Position numbers and translations under genes: made by a program
The notes under the pieces: generated by a model
What the model was told of the DNA's origin: nothing
Databases searched by the model: none
The model's input: only the letters and a program-made list of their open reading frames with translations
Source of the DNA: Bacteroidota bacterium
GTDB taxonomy: Bacteria > Bacteroidota > Bacteroidia > Palsa-965
DNA: 64,000 nt
Reading direction: 5' to 3'
Assembly (NCBI GenBank): GCA_016194975.1
Contig: JACQAM010000023.1
Location: forward strand, 124,001 to 188,000
In this document: one piece after another, positions 15,405 to 22,894 of the stretch
Position numbering within the stretch: position 1 is the stretch's first letter
How the letters are laid out: every line of letters starts with the position of its first letter

Positions 15405-17138
15405 TCATTTCTTTTTCGCCGTCGTTTTTTTCACAGGATCGGGAATTTTTTTCGGCCGGCTCCTGTTACGCACATAATTCAATGCGAAACCTCCAACGAT
15501 AAAAGTGATCACCCACCACAAATAGGATTTAGATAAACCTTCTTTCGAAACGAAACACATCATCCGGTCGGGACGGTAGCCGCTGAATTCTCCTTTCGAG
15601 AGCCAGACGAAAACAGGTTTTCCTACAATGTGATCATCAGGAACAAATCCCCAATAGCGCGAGTCGAGTGAGTTGTGGCGATTGTCTCCCATCATCCAGT
15701 AATAATCCTGTTTGAACGTATAGGAATCAGTTTGTTTTCCATTGATGAAAAACTTTCCATTTTTAATTTCAAGCGTATTTTCTTCATACACTTTAATGAT
15801 ACGTTCCCACGGTGCAATATTTTCCGGCGTGAGTTTTACGGTCATTCCTTTTTTCGGAATAGTTAGCGGGCCAAAATTATCGCGGTTCCATTTGAAGTGC
15901 GTCGTATCGTGCGGAAAAACCGCTTGTGCCGGTTCAAGAAATCCTTTCGGTTGAAGCGAAGGAGTTGTTTTACCAACGATCTTCTGGAAGGCCATAAGTT
16001 TCGAACTGTGCACAGGAACAGAAAACTGCAAAGCAGTATCGGCCTGCGATTGTCCGTAATCATCCGTTACACCAATAGCGCTGAACTGATCTTTCACCTG
16101 GTGATAGCGTTCATCACTTATGCGCACACCTTCCGGAGTTTGTTCGAGGATGGGAATTGGCGGATTGAAATCCTGCGACCATTGCGCGCCTTTCGCAACG
16201 AAGGCCGGAGCGCCGTTCACAAAAAGCTGCCGGTCTTTTATTTCAATTTTATCACCGGGAATTGCCACGCAACGTTTCACATAATTATCTTCTTTATCCA
16301 CCGGGTTTACGTTGATCATATTTCCATCGATGAGTTCTGTTCGCACCTGATCGGTAGAAATATTTCTTTCCCACGCCACATTTCTCAAATGGCCGTAATA
16401 ACTCTGGTTGCGATCGCCTGTCCACACGGTATCTCCTTCCGGAAAATTAAAAACAACAATGTCGTTGCGTTCTACTTTCTCGAGCGCGGGCAGGCGCATC
16501 TGCGGAAGTTGAATCCAATCAAGATAGGATGGCGTGGTTTCGGTGAATGGCATTGTATTATGCGTGAACGGAAACGTAAGCGGAATGGCAGGAACTTTTG
16601 CTCCGTAACTTAATTTACTCACGAAAAGATAATCGCCCACCATGAGGGTGCTTTCCATTGACGAAGAGGGAATGACAAATGCTTCAAAGAAAAAAGTGCG
16701 GATGAGTGTAGCTGCAACAACAGCAAAAATTCCGGCTTCACCCCACTCTCTCAGAATTCTCCAGAGTCCTCCGGCTTTTTCAGCAGGAGAAGTTCCTTTT
16801 TCCGGAACGCCCATCCATTTTAGATTTTGCGAAAATCCGAGATACGGGATCCAGATAAAATAAGCGACTATTGCAAAAACGTGTTGTGAGAATTTTCTTT
16901 TTCCGAAGCAATTGGAAAGAAGAACGATCATGATGGCGAGCATGTAAAATCCAACGGTGGGAATGAGCACAAGAAAGATCCACCACCAGGGTTTCTGAAT
17001 GATGCGCAGCCAGATCACGAAATTGTAAACGGGAACGAGCGCTTTCCATCCTTTCTCACCGGCTTTTTCAAAAGTTTTATAGAGTCCGGCGAGAAGAGTT
17101 ACGACCGAAAGAAGGAGAAAAATGTGAATGGGACGCAT
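15405..17138 (-). CDS. lepB: Signal peptidase I, longer copy (577 residues)
   Basis: The N-terminal 100 residues hold three or four membrane helices with several Trp residues, an extra region seen in Bacteroidota LepB (DUF5684-like). The peptidase part begins about residue 130 with catalytic Ser160 in VIPSSSMES and Lys288 in NYVKRCVAIPGD. The final signature is GDNRHNSLDSRYWGFVP. Both catalytic residues are present. A last hydrophobic segment and a very basic tail (RPKKIPDPVKKTTAKKK) end the protein. It lies between dapB (141 bases upstream) and the shorter lepB. Confidence 0.93.
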   Translation of the reverse strand: MRPIHIFLLLSVVTLLAGLYKTFEKAGEKGWKALVPVYNFVIWLRIIQKPWWWIFLVLIPTVGFYMLAIMIVLLSNCFGKRKFSQHVFAIVAYFIWIPYLGFSQNLKWMGVPEKGTSPAEKAGGLWRILREWGEAGIFAVVAATLIRTFFFEAFVIPSSSMESTLMVGDYLFVSKLSYGAKVPAIPLTFPFTHNTMPFTETTPSYLDWIQLPQMRLPALEKVERNDIVVFNFPEGDTVWTGDRNQSYYGHLRNVAWERNISTDQVRTELIDGNMINVNPVDKEDNYVKRCVAIPGDKIEIKDRQLFVNGAPAFVAKGAQWSQDFNPPIPILEQTPEGVRISDERYHQVKDQFSAIGVTDDYGQSQADTALQFSVPVHSSKLMAFQKIVGKTTPSLQPKGFLEPAQAVFPHDTTHFKWNRDNFGPLTIPKKGMTVKLTPENIAPWERIIKVYEENTLEIKNGKFFINGKQTDSYTFKQDYYWMMGDNRHNSLDSRYWGFVPDDHIVGKPVFVWLSKGEFSGYRPDRMMCFVSKEGLSKSYLWWVITFIVGGFALNYVRNRSRPKKIPDPVKKTTAKKK

Positions 17139-17209
17139 AAAATTTTCTTGAAATGAATGCGAAAGTTAAGGGTAATTTCTTCGCTGCAGAATGAAAGGTT
17201 ACAGATTAT

Positions 17210-17285
17210 GGATCTTTGATTTTGGATTTTGGATTTTTTATGAATCGCAAATCAACAATGAAGGATCAAAAATTCAAAATCATCC
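17210..17285. repeat. Word-type inverted repeat between dapB and lepB
   Basis: The left arm (17210-17234, ggattttg words) and right arm (17249-17285, gatcaaaaattcaaaatc) are imperfectly complementary. The right arm contains the dapB stop codon (17280-17282). The hairpin is in a within-operon spacer and could modulate read-through from dapB into lepB, but no T-run is present. Confidence 0.5.
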
Positions 17286-18008
17286 AAGCATCTCTTCCAT
17301 TCCGAAAATTCCTTTTTTACCTTTCATGAATTCCGCTGCGACAACTGCGCCAAGTGCGAATCCTTCCCTCGAGAATGCTTCGTGCATGATGAAAATTTTA
17401 TCGACGGAAGAAGTATAGATCACCGAATGAGTTCCGGGAACTTCACCGATGCGTTTGGAAATGATCGGAAGTTCATTTTTGCCGATAGCGGTTTTTATTT
17501 CCGCCGGATGATCTTTCCATTCTTTCACGCGATCCAGATTTTCAATAATTCCGTCGGCGATCGTGATCGCAGTTCCACTGGGCGAATCGAGTTTGTGAAT
17601 GTGATGGATCTCTTCCATCTCCACTTTATATTCAGGGTGAGCATTCATCATTTTCGCCAATTGTTTATTCAACTGGAAAAAAAGATTCACGCCAAGTGAA
17701 AAATTCGACGCCGTAAAAATTCCGCCATTCTTTTCTTTACATGCATTCGACACAAATTCCATTTTATCATTCCACGCAGTTGTGCCAACAACAACCGGAA
17801 CTCCATTGGAAAAACAATGCATGATATTTCCGATCACAGTTGCAGGTGTACTGAATTCTATTGCTACATCAGCAATTTTCAACTCGTTCGCCGGAAAAGG
17901 ATCGGCATTGTGTTTGTCAACGATCAGCGCGATCTCATGCCCGCGCGCATGCGCAATCCGCTCAATGACCTTTCCCATTTTTCCGTAACCAAGAAGTGCG
18001 ATTTTCAT
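17280..18008 (-). CDS. dapB: 4-hydroxy-tetrahydrodipicolinate reductase
   Basis: DapB makes tetrahydrodipicolinate with NAD(P)H on the way to diaminopimelate and lysine. The 242-residue protein starts with the Rossmann motif MKIALLGYGKMGKVIERIA. The substrate loop is EEIHHIHKLDSPSGTAITIADGI at about 155-175, where H-H-x-x-K-x-D-x-P-S-G-T-A is diagnostic. The ATG at 18008 is favoured because it begins the nucleotide fold; a frame reaching 18065 adds unrelated residues. Gene order dapB - lepB - wbqC is common in Bacteroidota. dapF for a later step is at 37.3 kb. Confidence 0.94.
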   Translation of the reverse strand: MKIALLGYGKMGKVIERIAHARGHEIALIVDKHNADPFPANELKIADVAIEFSTPATVIGNIMHCFSNGVPVVVGTTAWNDKMEFVSNACKEKNGGIFTASNFSLGVNLFFQLNKQLAKMMNAHPEYKVEMEEIHHIHKLDSPSGTAITIADGIIENLDRVKEWKDHPAEIKTAIGKNELPIISKRIGEVPGTHSVIYTSSVDKIFIMHEAFSREGFALGAVVAAEFMKGKKGIFGMEEMLG

Positions 18009-18026
18009 GATGCGAATATGGGAAAG

Positions 18027-18102
18027 ATTACAGATAATACAGATATACAGATATGGAATTGGCAACCTTAAGCCCGGGATCTGTATCTGTATTATCTGTA
18101 AT
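18027..18102. repeat. Inverted repeat of acagata words between dapB and rpsP
   Basis: The left arm starting at 18027 and the right arm 18079-18102 are complementary over 19 perfect pairs (attacagataatacagata). A 2-nt bulge and five more pairs follow. The arms are made of repeated acagata words. The element is in the divergent spacer between dapB and rpsP, so it cannot be a simple terminator for both; it could form in either transcript's leader or be a DNA-level structure. Confidence 0.7.
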
Positions 18103-18131
18103 TCTCCCCAATTTCAGTAGCGTAAAAACAT

Positions 18132-18139
18132 TATCTTTG
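18132..18139 (+). promoter_or_regulatory. -7 box of rpsP
   Basis: TATCTTTG fits TAnnTTTG. It is followed by cgtc and a 36-base interval to the rpsP ATG. No clear -33 TTTG is seen; the best candidate around 18111 is only partial. Confidence 0.45.
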
Positions 18140-18175
18140 CCGTCCCAATTAAGGGAAAACTAAAAACAAAAATCA

Positions 18176-18706
18176 ATGCCTACAAAGATCAGACTACAGC
18201 GCTATGGAAAAAAAGCTCATGCTTATTTCCACATCGTGATTGCGGATGGTCGTGCCCCACGGGATGGGAAGTTTATTGAGAAAATAGGCAGCTACAACCC
18301 GAACACGAATCCGGCAACCATTGAGATTGACAGCGAAAAAGCTTTCGAATGGCTGAAAAAAGGTGCACAGCCCTCGGACACTTGCCGTGCGATCCTTTCT
18401 TACAAAGGGATCATGTATCGCAACCATCTTTATCGCGGAGTTCAGAAAGGCGCGATCACACAGGAGCAGGCCGACGCGAAACTCGAGAAATGGTTGCAGG
18501 AAAAACAAGCAAAGATCGATTCAAAGATCAGCAAACTTGCAGATGCAGAAACCAGTTCAGACAAATCCCGTCTTGATGCTGAAAAAACTGCGAACGAAGC
18601 ACGCCGTACAAAAATTGCTGCGAAAGCCACTGCAAAAACAGAAGCGCCCGCTGCAGAAACTACAGAAGCTCCGGCTGCCCCTGCTGAGAATACGGAAAAC
18701 GCTTAA
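18176..18706 (+). CDS. rpsP: 30S ribosomal protein S16
   Basis: Residues 1-80 carry the S16 fold: KIRLQRYGKKAHAYFHIVIADGRAPRDGKFIEKIGSYNP is the standard N-terminus. The rest of the 176 residues is an Ala/Glu/Lys-rich extension, typical of Bacteroidota S16, ending in a repetitive low-complexity tail (KTEAPAAETTEAPAAPAENTENA). S16 is an early assembly protein of the small subunit. rimM, an assembly factor for the same subunit, follows about 130 bases downstream behind a terminator-like hairpin. Confidence 0.95.
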   Translation: MPTKIRLQRYGKKAHAYFHIVIADGRAPRDGKFIEKIGSYNPNTNPATIEIDSEKAFEWLKKGAQPSDTCRAILSYKGIMYRNHLYRGVQKGAITQEQADAKLEKWLQEKQAKIDSKISKLADAETSSDKSRLDAEKTANEARRTKIAAKATAKTEAPAAETTEAPAAPAENTENA

Positions 18707-18709
18707 TCA

Positions 18710-18820
18710 GAACTGAGAGCTCAGGACATAGAGCTGAGACAAAAGCCTGGGGATCTCCCTGGGCTTTTTTCATTGGGTCAAATTCAAAATCTAAGTTCTA
18801 AGTTCTCCGCTCTAAGCTCT
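18710..18820. repeat. Degenerate word arms flanking the rpsP terminator
   Basis: The left arm (18710-18740) and right arm (18790-18820) are about 70 percent complementary by hand alignment and made of gagctgaga/tctaagctct words. The rpsP terminator hairpin lies in the loop. The right arm reaches to within seven bases of the -7-like box of rimM. Confidence 0.4.
18742..18770 (+). terminator. Terminator of rpsP
   Basis: The stem AAGCC/GGCTT with inner GGGGA/TCTCC pairing (18743-18765) is followed by six T (18765-18770), a conventional intrinsic terminator. Confidence 0.6.
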
Positions 18821-18826
18821 CCTCCC

Positions 18827-18834
18827 TATCTTTG
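18827..18834 (+). promoter_or_regulatory. -7 box adjoining the rimM start
   Basis: TATCTTTG ends only four bases before the rimM ATG at 18839. Transcription from it would begin at or next to the ATG, giving a leaderless or nearly leaderless mRNA. No -33 box is obvious. Confidence 0.4.
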
Positions 18835-18838
18835 AAAT

Positions 18839-19387
18839 ATGAACTCGTCCGATTATTTCTACTTGGGAAAAATTGTCCGCACTGTCGGACTGAAAGGTGA
18901 ATTCGCGGTGCAGCTGGATGTGGATGATCCGTTGAAATATCAATCGGTGAAAAAAATTTTCATTGCTGAAACAAGTGAATTTGTTGCTTACAAAAAAAAA
19001 TCAGCTCGTGTGAATGGGATGCAGCTGATCATTTCCATTGAAGGAACAAGTGATATAGATGAAGCGAAGAAACTCATCGGGAAAAATATTTTTCTTCCGT
19101 TGAGTGATCTTCCATTACTGAACGATACACGATTTTATTTTCACGAAATTCCGGGCTATGAAGTAAGCGATGCGCATCATGGTGTGATAGGAATTGCAGA
19201 AGAAGTAATGGAGCGTTCCATACAGCCGGTGCTGGTGGTGAAAAAAGAAAAAACAGAAATTCTCATTCCGCTTGCGGAAAATATCATTCAGAAAATAGAC
19301 AGAAAAAATAAGACACTGTACATAAATGCGCCCGAAGGATTGATCGATATTTATCTTAACAAAAGTTCCTCCTCAGAGGAAGAGTGA
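18839..19387 (+). CDS. rimM: Ribosome maturation factor RimM
   Basis: RimM assists maturation of the 3' domain of 16S rRNA, binding S19. The 182-residue protein has the N-terminal RimM barrel (YLGKIVRTVGLKGEFAVQLDVD; G-K-I-x-x-x-h-G-x-x-G) and the C-terminal PRC-barrel, in which FYFHEIPGYEVSD is clear at about residues 98-110. The tail is acidic and Ser-rich. Position after rpsP is the common bacterial order, although here trmD is not next to them. A terminator between suggests some separate control. Confidence 0.93.
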   Translation: MNSSDYFYLGKIVRTVGLKGEFAVQLDVDDPLKYQSVKKIFIAETSEFVAYKKKSARVNGMQLIISIEGTSDIDEAKKLIGKNIFLPLSDLPLLNDTRFYFHEIPGYEVSDAHHGVIGIAEEVMERSIQPVLVVKKEKTEILIPLAENIIQKIDRKNKTLYINAPEGLIDIYLNKSSSSEEE

Positions 19388-19432
19388 TCTCTCTTTACAA
19401 TTGGTTGGTCTTTTTTTCGTTGGTCGTGGGTC

Positions 19433-19473
19433 GTGCTGCTTTTCTATGAAAGACCGGAGAATAAAAGCAGCAC
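19433..19473 (+). terminator. Hairpin downstream of rimM
   Basis: GTGCTGCTTTT (19433-19443) pairs perfectly with AAAAGCAGCAC (19463-19473) around a 19-nt loop. It is preceded by a ttggtcg word string (19401-19434). There is no T-run, only gaaaaaataaattt, so termination would have to be of a non-canonical kind. Confidence 0.45.
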
Positions 19474-19564
19474 TCCCGAAAAAATAAATTTGTTTCATCG
19501 ATTATTTTTTTCGTACACTTGCGGCCTTTTTATTTCAATTTTATTCATTTAATATTTTTTACTC

Positions 19565-19942
19565 ATGAAAAAAGCAGGTTACAAAGAATTGACCGTTTAC
19601 CAAATTTCCTATGAAAGTGCGTTGAAAATTCATCAACTCACAAAATCATTTCCTCCGGAAGAAAAATTTTCTCTCATTGATCAAATACGAAGATCTTCCA
19701 GATCGGTAGTTGCGAACATTGGAGAAGGTTACAGAACGCGACAATACCCAAAGAATTTTGCAAAAAAACTTTCTATTTCGAATGGAGAAGCTACCGAAAC
19801 TCAGATCTGGCTGGACTTTGCAAAAGATTTCGGATATATTAAGCAAGACATATATGAAGAGCTTTATGAAAAATATGAGCGGGTTGGAAGTATGTTGGGT
19901 AATATGATCACCGCTCCGGAAAAATTCAAACCGAGAAGTTGA
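19565..19942 (+). CDS. Four-helix bundle protein (23S rRNA intervening-sequence family)
   Basis: The 125-residue protein matches the family named after ORFs in 23S rRNA intervening sequences. It has YKELTVYQISYESALKIHQLTKSFPPEEKFSLIDQIRRSSRSVVANIGEGYRTRQYPKNFAKKLSISNGEATETQIWL, with the core R-R-S-x-x-S-V-x-A-N-I-G-E-G. Known structures form a homopentamer of four-helix bundles; function is unproved. In Bacteroidota copies occur singly at many loci. Here it is flanked by similar cgttggtcg...gtcgt strings (19419-19435 and 19955-19971), which hints at insertion as a unit. Confidence 0.88.
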   Translation: MKKAGYKELTVYQISYESALKIHQLTKSFPPEEKFSLIDQIRRSSRSVVANIGEGYRTRQYPKNFAKKLSISNGEATETQIWLDFAKDFGYIKQDIYEELYEKYERVGSMLGNMITAPEKFKPRS

Positions 19943-19950
19943 TTTTGGGT

Positions 19951-20020
19951 TTGCCGTTGGTCGCAGGTCGTCAATTTGTGATAACTCGACCACCGAATAA
20001 CGACCGAGACCAACGGCAAA
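19951..20020. repeat. Inverted repeat of ttggtcg words after the four-helix bundle gene
   Basis: TTGCCGTTGGTC (19951-19962) is complementary to 20008-20019, and GGTCGT to ACGACC (20000-20005) after a bulge. The left arm resembles the 19419-19435 string before the gene, so the gene is bracketed by like sequences. Confidence 0.6.
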
Positions 20021-20070
20021 ACGACCAACTTTTTCGTATATTAGATACATCCAACGGCTAAACCCCGTTT

Positions 20071-20793
20071 ATGTCAGCAAACACTTTCGCTTTCAAAAAA
20101 TTTACAATTCACCAGGAAAAATGCGCGATGAAAGTCGGCACGGATGCTGTGCTGCTCGGTGCGTGGGCAAAAACGTATGGCGTGCGTCACGCGCTCGACA
20201 TAGGTACGGGTACGGGCGTGATCGCGCTCATGCTCGCACAGAAATGCGGAGCACAGATAGACGCGATAGACATTGATAGAATTTCGTGCGAAGAAGCCAA
20301 TGAAAATGTGAAAGCAAGTGCGTGGACCGACCGCATACATGTGCAGAATATTTCGCTCCAGGATTTTTCAAAAATTGCCGATGAGAAATACGAACTCATT
20401 GTGAGCAATCCGCCTTACTTCAATGATTCACTTCGTGCCTCGGAAGAATCGCGCACAAAAGCAAGACATACCGTGTTGCTTTCTTTCGAAGACCTTATTC
20501 ATTCTGTAAAAAAATTACTCTCGAAAGACGGAAAATTTTACCTGATACTTCCAACGAAAGAAGGAGAACAGTTCCGTGCGCTTGTGGGCGAGAGCGGGTT
20601 ACACCTGCGCCGGCTTACACGCGTGAGGACGACTCCTGAAAAAAGTGAAAAGCGTTTACTCATGCAATTTGGTTTTACGGCAAAGGAAAAAGTTTCGGAG
20701 AGTGAACTGGTGATAGAAAAAGATCATATGAACGCACAGCATTACTCGGAAGAGTACAAAGAACTGACGAAGGATTTTTATTTGAATTTCTAG
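20071..20793 (+). CDS. trmN6: tRNA1(Val) (adenine37-N6)-methyltransferase
   Basis: The protein of 240 residues is an SAM-dependent N6-adenine methyltransferase of the YfiC/TrmN6 type. The SAM-binding motif is ALDIGTGTGVIALMLAQ at about 41-57, and the catalytic SNPPYF is at about 111-116, the N-P-P-Y motif of adenine N6 methylases. The opening FAFKKFTIHQEKCAMKVGTDAVLLGAW is also typical. It modifies A37 of tRNA-Val; the name follows E. coli yfiC. It ends before a convergent hairpin (20851-20877) shared with the next gene. Confidence 0.9.
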   Translation: MSANTFAFKKFTIHQEKCAMKVGTDAVLLGAWAKTYGVRHALDIGTGTGVIALMLAQKCGAQIDAIDIDRISCEEANENVKASAWTDRIHVQNISLQDFSKIADEKYELIVSNPPYFNDSLRASEESRTKARHTVLLSFEDLIHSVKKLLSKDGKFYLILPTKEGEQFRALVGESGLHLRRLTRVRTTPEKSEKRLLMQFGFTAKEKVSESELVIEKDHMNAQHYSEEYKELTKDFYLNF

Positions 20794-20850
20794 GGGAAGA
20801 TTATGAATTTTACAGATATACGGATTACGAATTGGGGAATTTCTAAGCGA

Positions 20851-20877
20851 AGATTGTTAGAATTATTTCGACAATCT
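20851..20877. terminator. Hairpin between converging genes
   Basis: AGATTGT (20851-20857) pairs with ACAATCT (20871-20877) around a 13-nt loop, between the ends of trmN6 and the phospholipase D-like gene. Its right arm overlaps the stop of the latter. It may serve both strands. Confidence 0.4.
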
Positions 20878-22273
20878 AATCGGAATTCTTAAATGAAAAT
20901 TTCAAGTCCTGTATTTTAATCTCATTAACAGAAATAATTTTATCATTCTTATCAAACACAAATTCTTCATGGACTTTGCACTTTTCATATTGCACTTTTG
21001 ATACACGGAAACATTTGAAATTAACCCAAAAACCAACAGCGATATTACCTCGTGGGTCTTTTGAAATCGCAAACGTCGAATCAATAATCTTTGACTCGCC
21101 ATACATGAATTCTTTTGTTCCAACATTGATCAGCGAATCTACTCCCGCAGGCGTAATGTTCTTCACTTTGAAATAATTTTCAACTGCGGGAGAAAAATAT
21201 TTGGAAACTCTGATTGTCGGATTATTCAAATCAGAATAATAATTGTGAACTATTTCCTTTAACACATCGTCGTGATTTTTTATAATCGGAGAATCACTCT
21301 TGAAATAGTTGAAAAGTACCCATGCTCCAAGAGAAAGGACAATTACAATAATCGAGGTGGTCAGGTATTTTTTCGTGGATTTATTTTCATCAGATGAAAT
21401 AGATGAATTTGCTCTCGGAACCTCTATAATTGGTTTTGATTTTTCAACCGCATCTTTTTTGGAAATCGGTGGCATCTCTTGTGGGGATGGTGGTTCTGAT
21501 TTTGGTTTCCTTTTATTGTTTAATTCAATATTGGGATTTGCAAACTCCTCATATTTTCTAAAACATGAAATGCAAAAAGGTTTGCGTTTTGATGTAGGAG
21601 TTTCTGTTTTACACCAATGACAAAAATTCTCCTTGTAATTCCAATCGTTGTAAATTGCCCAAACATTATAGTGTGTGGAACATAATGGAAAATTACCATT
21701 CAAATAATTGACGCCATCACCACAACGAATGCAAACACCCTTTTGATCTGGAATCGGTTTGAAGAAAGTCAATTTTAAATTATCATAATTGTACGAATTG
21801 ATTGGGGTAAATATTTTCTTCTTTGCAAATTCATTAGAACGAGGAATTCTGCTGATTGCATCACGGACAATCATTTCAGGTTGTGCCGAAGCTCTATAAA
21901 ATCGGTCGGGATTTTCCGTCTTTTTGAAAACCGTACTATTTTCAATATTATGTTGTTCAGAATATCTTGAAAGGTTCAAAGATGTGCTGATCAACAATTC
22001 TTCATTGTAATAACACTTTGCATGTACATCTTCATGGTTTAGAATTTCGAGATTTTTCATTCTGCTCAATTTACCTTTCACTTCATCCTTCAATTTGTTT
22101 TCGATGCAAACTAGAAGGATTGATTTTCCCAATGAAGAAGCTTTTTCCAACTCAGCAAAAAAATTATCTGATGGATCAACAAACGGAGAAATCAGAATAA
22201 TTCGGTTTCTTGCAGTACGAATTATTTCCAAAATAATATCAGCAGCTTCTTTTGTATTTGGGAATTCGTTCAT
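20876..22273 (-). CDS. Phospholipase D-like nuclease domain, zinc ribbons and membrane anchor
   Basis: Residues 1-120 form one phospholipase D-like half-site with H84-x-K86-x4-E91 in VHAKCYYNEELL, followed by STSLNLS. The family usually has Asp where Glu91 stands. Two zinc-binding sites follow: C181/C184/C198/H201 and C218/C221/C234/C237. A Pro/Ser-rich linker (250-300), one membrane helix (about 303-324) and a C-terminal domain of about 140 residues follow. The last resembles the NTF2/SnoaL alpha-beta fold. A single HKD-type site implies dimerisation and suggests nuclease rather than lipase use. The gene is visibly more AT-rich than its neighbours, which suggests transfer. Confidence 0.72.
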   Translation of the reverse strand: MNEFPNTKEAADIILEIIRTARNRIILISPFVDPSDNFFAELEKASSLGKSILLVCIENKLKDEVKGKLSRMKNLEILNHEDVHAKCYYNEELLISTSLNLSRYSEQHNIENSTVFKKTENPDRFYRASAQPEMIVRDAISRIPRSNEFAKKKIFTPINSYNYDNLKLTFFKPIPDQKGVCIRCGDGVNYLNGNFPLCSTHYNVWAIYNDWNYKENFCHWCKTETPTSKRKPFCISCFRKYEEFANPNIELNNKRKPKSEPPSPQEMPPISKKDAVEKSKPIIEVPRANSSISSDENKSTKKYLTTSIIVIVLSLGAWVLFNYFKSDSPIIKNHDDVLKEIVHNYYSDLNNPTIRVSKYFSPAVENYFKVKNITPAGVDSLINVGTKEFMYGESKIIDSTFAISKDPRGNIAVGFWVNFKCFRVSKVQYEKCKVHEEFVFDKNDKIISVNEIKIQDLKFSFKNSD

Positions 22274-22449
22274 GAAAATTCATTCTCAATTAATGCAACT
22301 ATCAACAGAAATTCATTTGGGATATTAAATATAGGCAAAACAGGTGTTTTTTCCTCCTATAAAAATAATATCAGACAACAAACGTTTATAAACGAGCAGC
22401 AATTGACAATTCATTAAATTTGCAGAAATTGCGGATTTGCAGATACCAA

Positions 22450-22854
22450 ATGACGGATTACAGATTTCTTTGGGTAATATTTTTTGCTTTTATTTTTTCA
22501 TGTTCGGCGCCGAAGGATATTGCCGGCGACTATTATGCCAAAATTGACGATAGCTTGTATAAAATTTATCATTTTACTGCTGATAAAAGATTTGATTGGG
22601 ACGGCATTTACCAGGGAAACGTCCTGGCTCAGGATTCCGGAAGTTATTTCATGAGAAATGATTCCATTTTTTTCTGTTCTGATGATTCAAGTTCCTCGAA
22701 TTGCGATGGGATGCGCATTAGCTGCCGCATGCATGGAACATTCGTTCTTCATTTTTTAGGATCCTATATTCGAACTTGTGGTACTGGTAATGGTGCGGGT
22801 GAAGTGACTTTCAAAGAAAAATTGATTCTCAAAAAATTAAAACCAAAAGACTGA
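22450..22854 (+). CDS. Small lipoprotein, 134 residues
   Basis: The protein has a lipoprotein signal (FFAFIFSCSAPKD, Cys at about residue 17) and then DIAGDYYAKIDDSLYKIYHFTADKRFDWDG, leading to a beta-rich body with G-S-Y-F and T-C-G-T-G. The A-G-D-Y-Y after the lipobox recurs in the next gene at the same place, so the two are probably diverged relatives. The fold looks lipocalin-like (strand plus G-x-Y-x-x), but I cannot name it. The ATG at 22450 is preferred to an upstream start that adds ten polar residues before the signal peptide. Confidence 0.6.
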   Translation: MTDYRFLWVIFFAFIFSCSAPKDIAGDYYAKIDDSLYKIYHFTADKRFDWDGIYQGNVLAQDSGSYFMRNDSIFFCSDDSSSSNCDGMRISCRMHGTFVLHFLGSYIRTCGTGNGAGEVTFKEKLILKKLKPKD

Positions 22855-22894
22855 TTTTTTATGGAATCGGAAAACAGGATCCGTCCTTATTAAA

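Noticed and set aside
15897-16613. 238-codon open frame opposite the longer lepB
   Set aside because: Shadow of the catalytic region of signal peptidase; no domain.
19565-19942. Diversity-generating retroelement accessory protein or rRNA intervening sequence
   Set aside because: No reverse transcriptase, template repeat or 23S rRNA lies nearby; the gene stands between rimM and trmN6.
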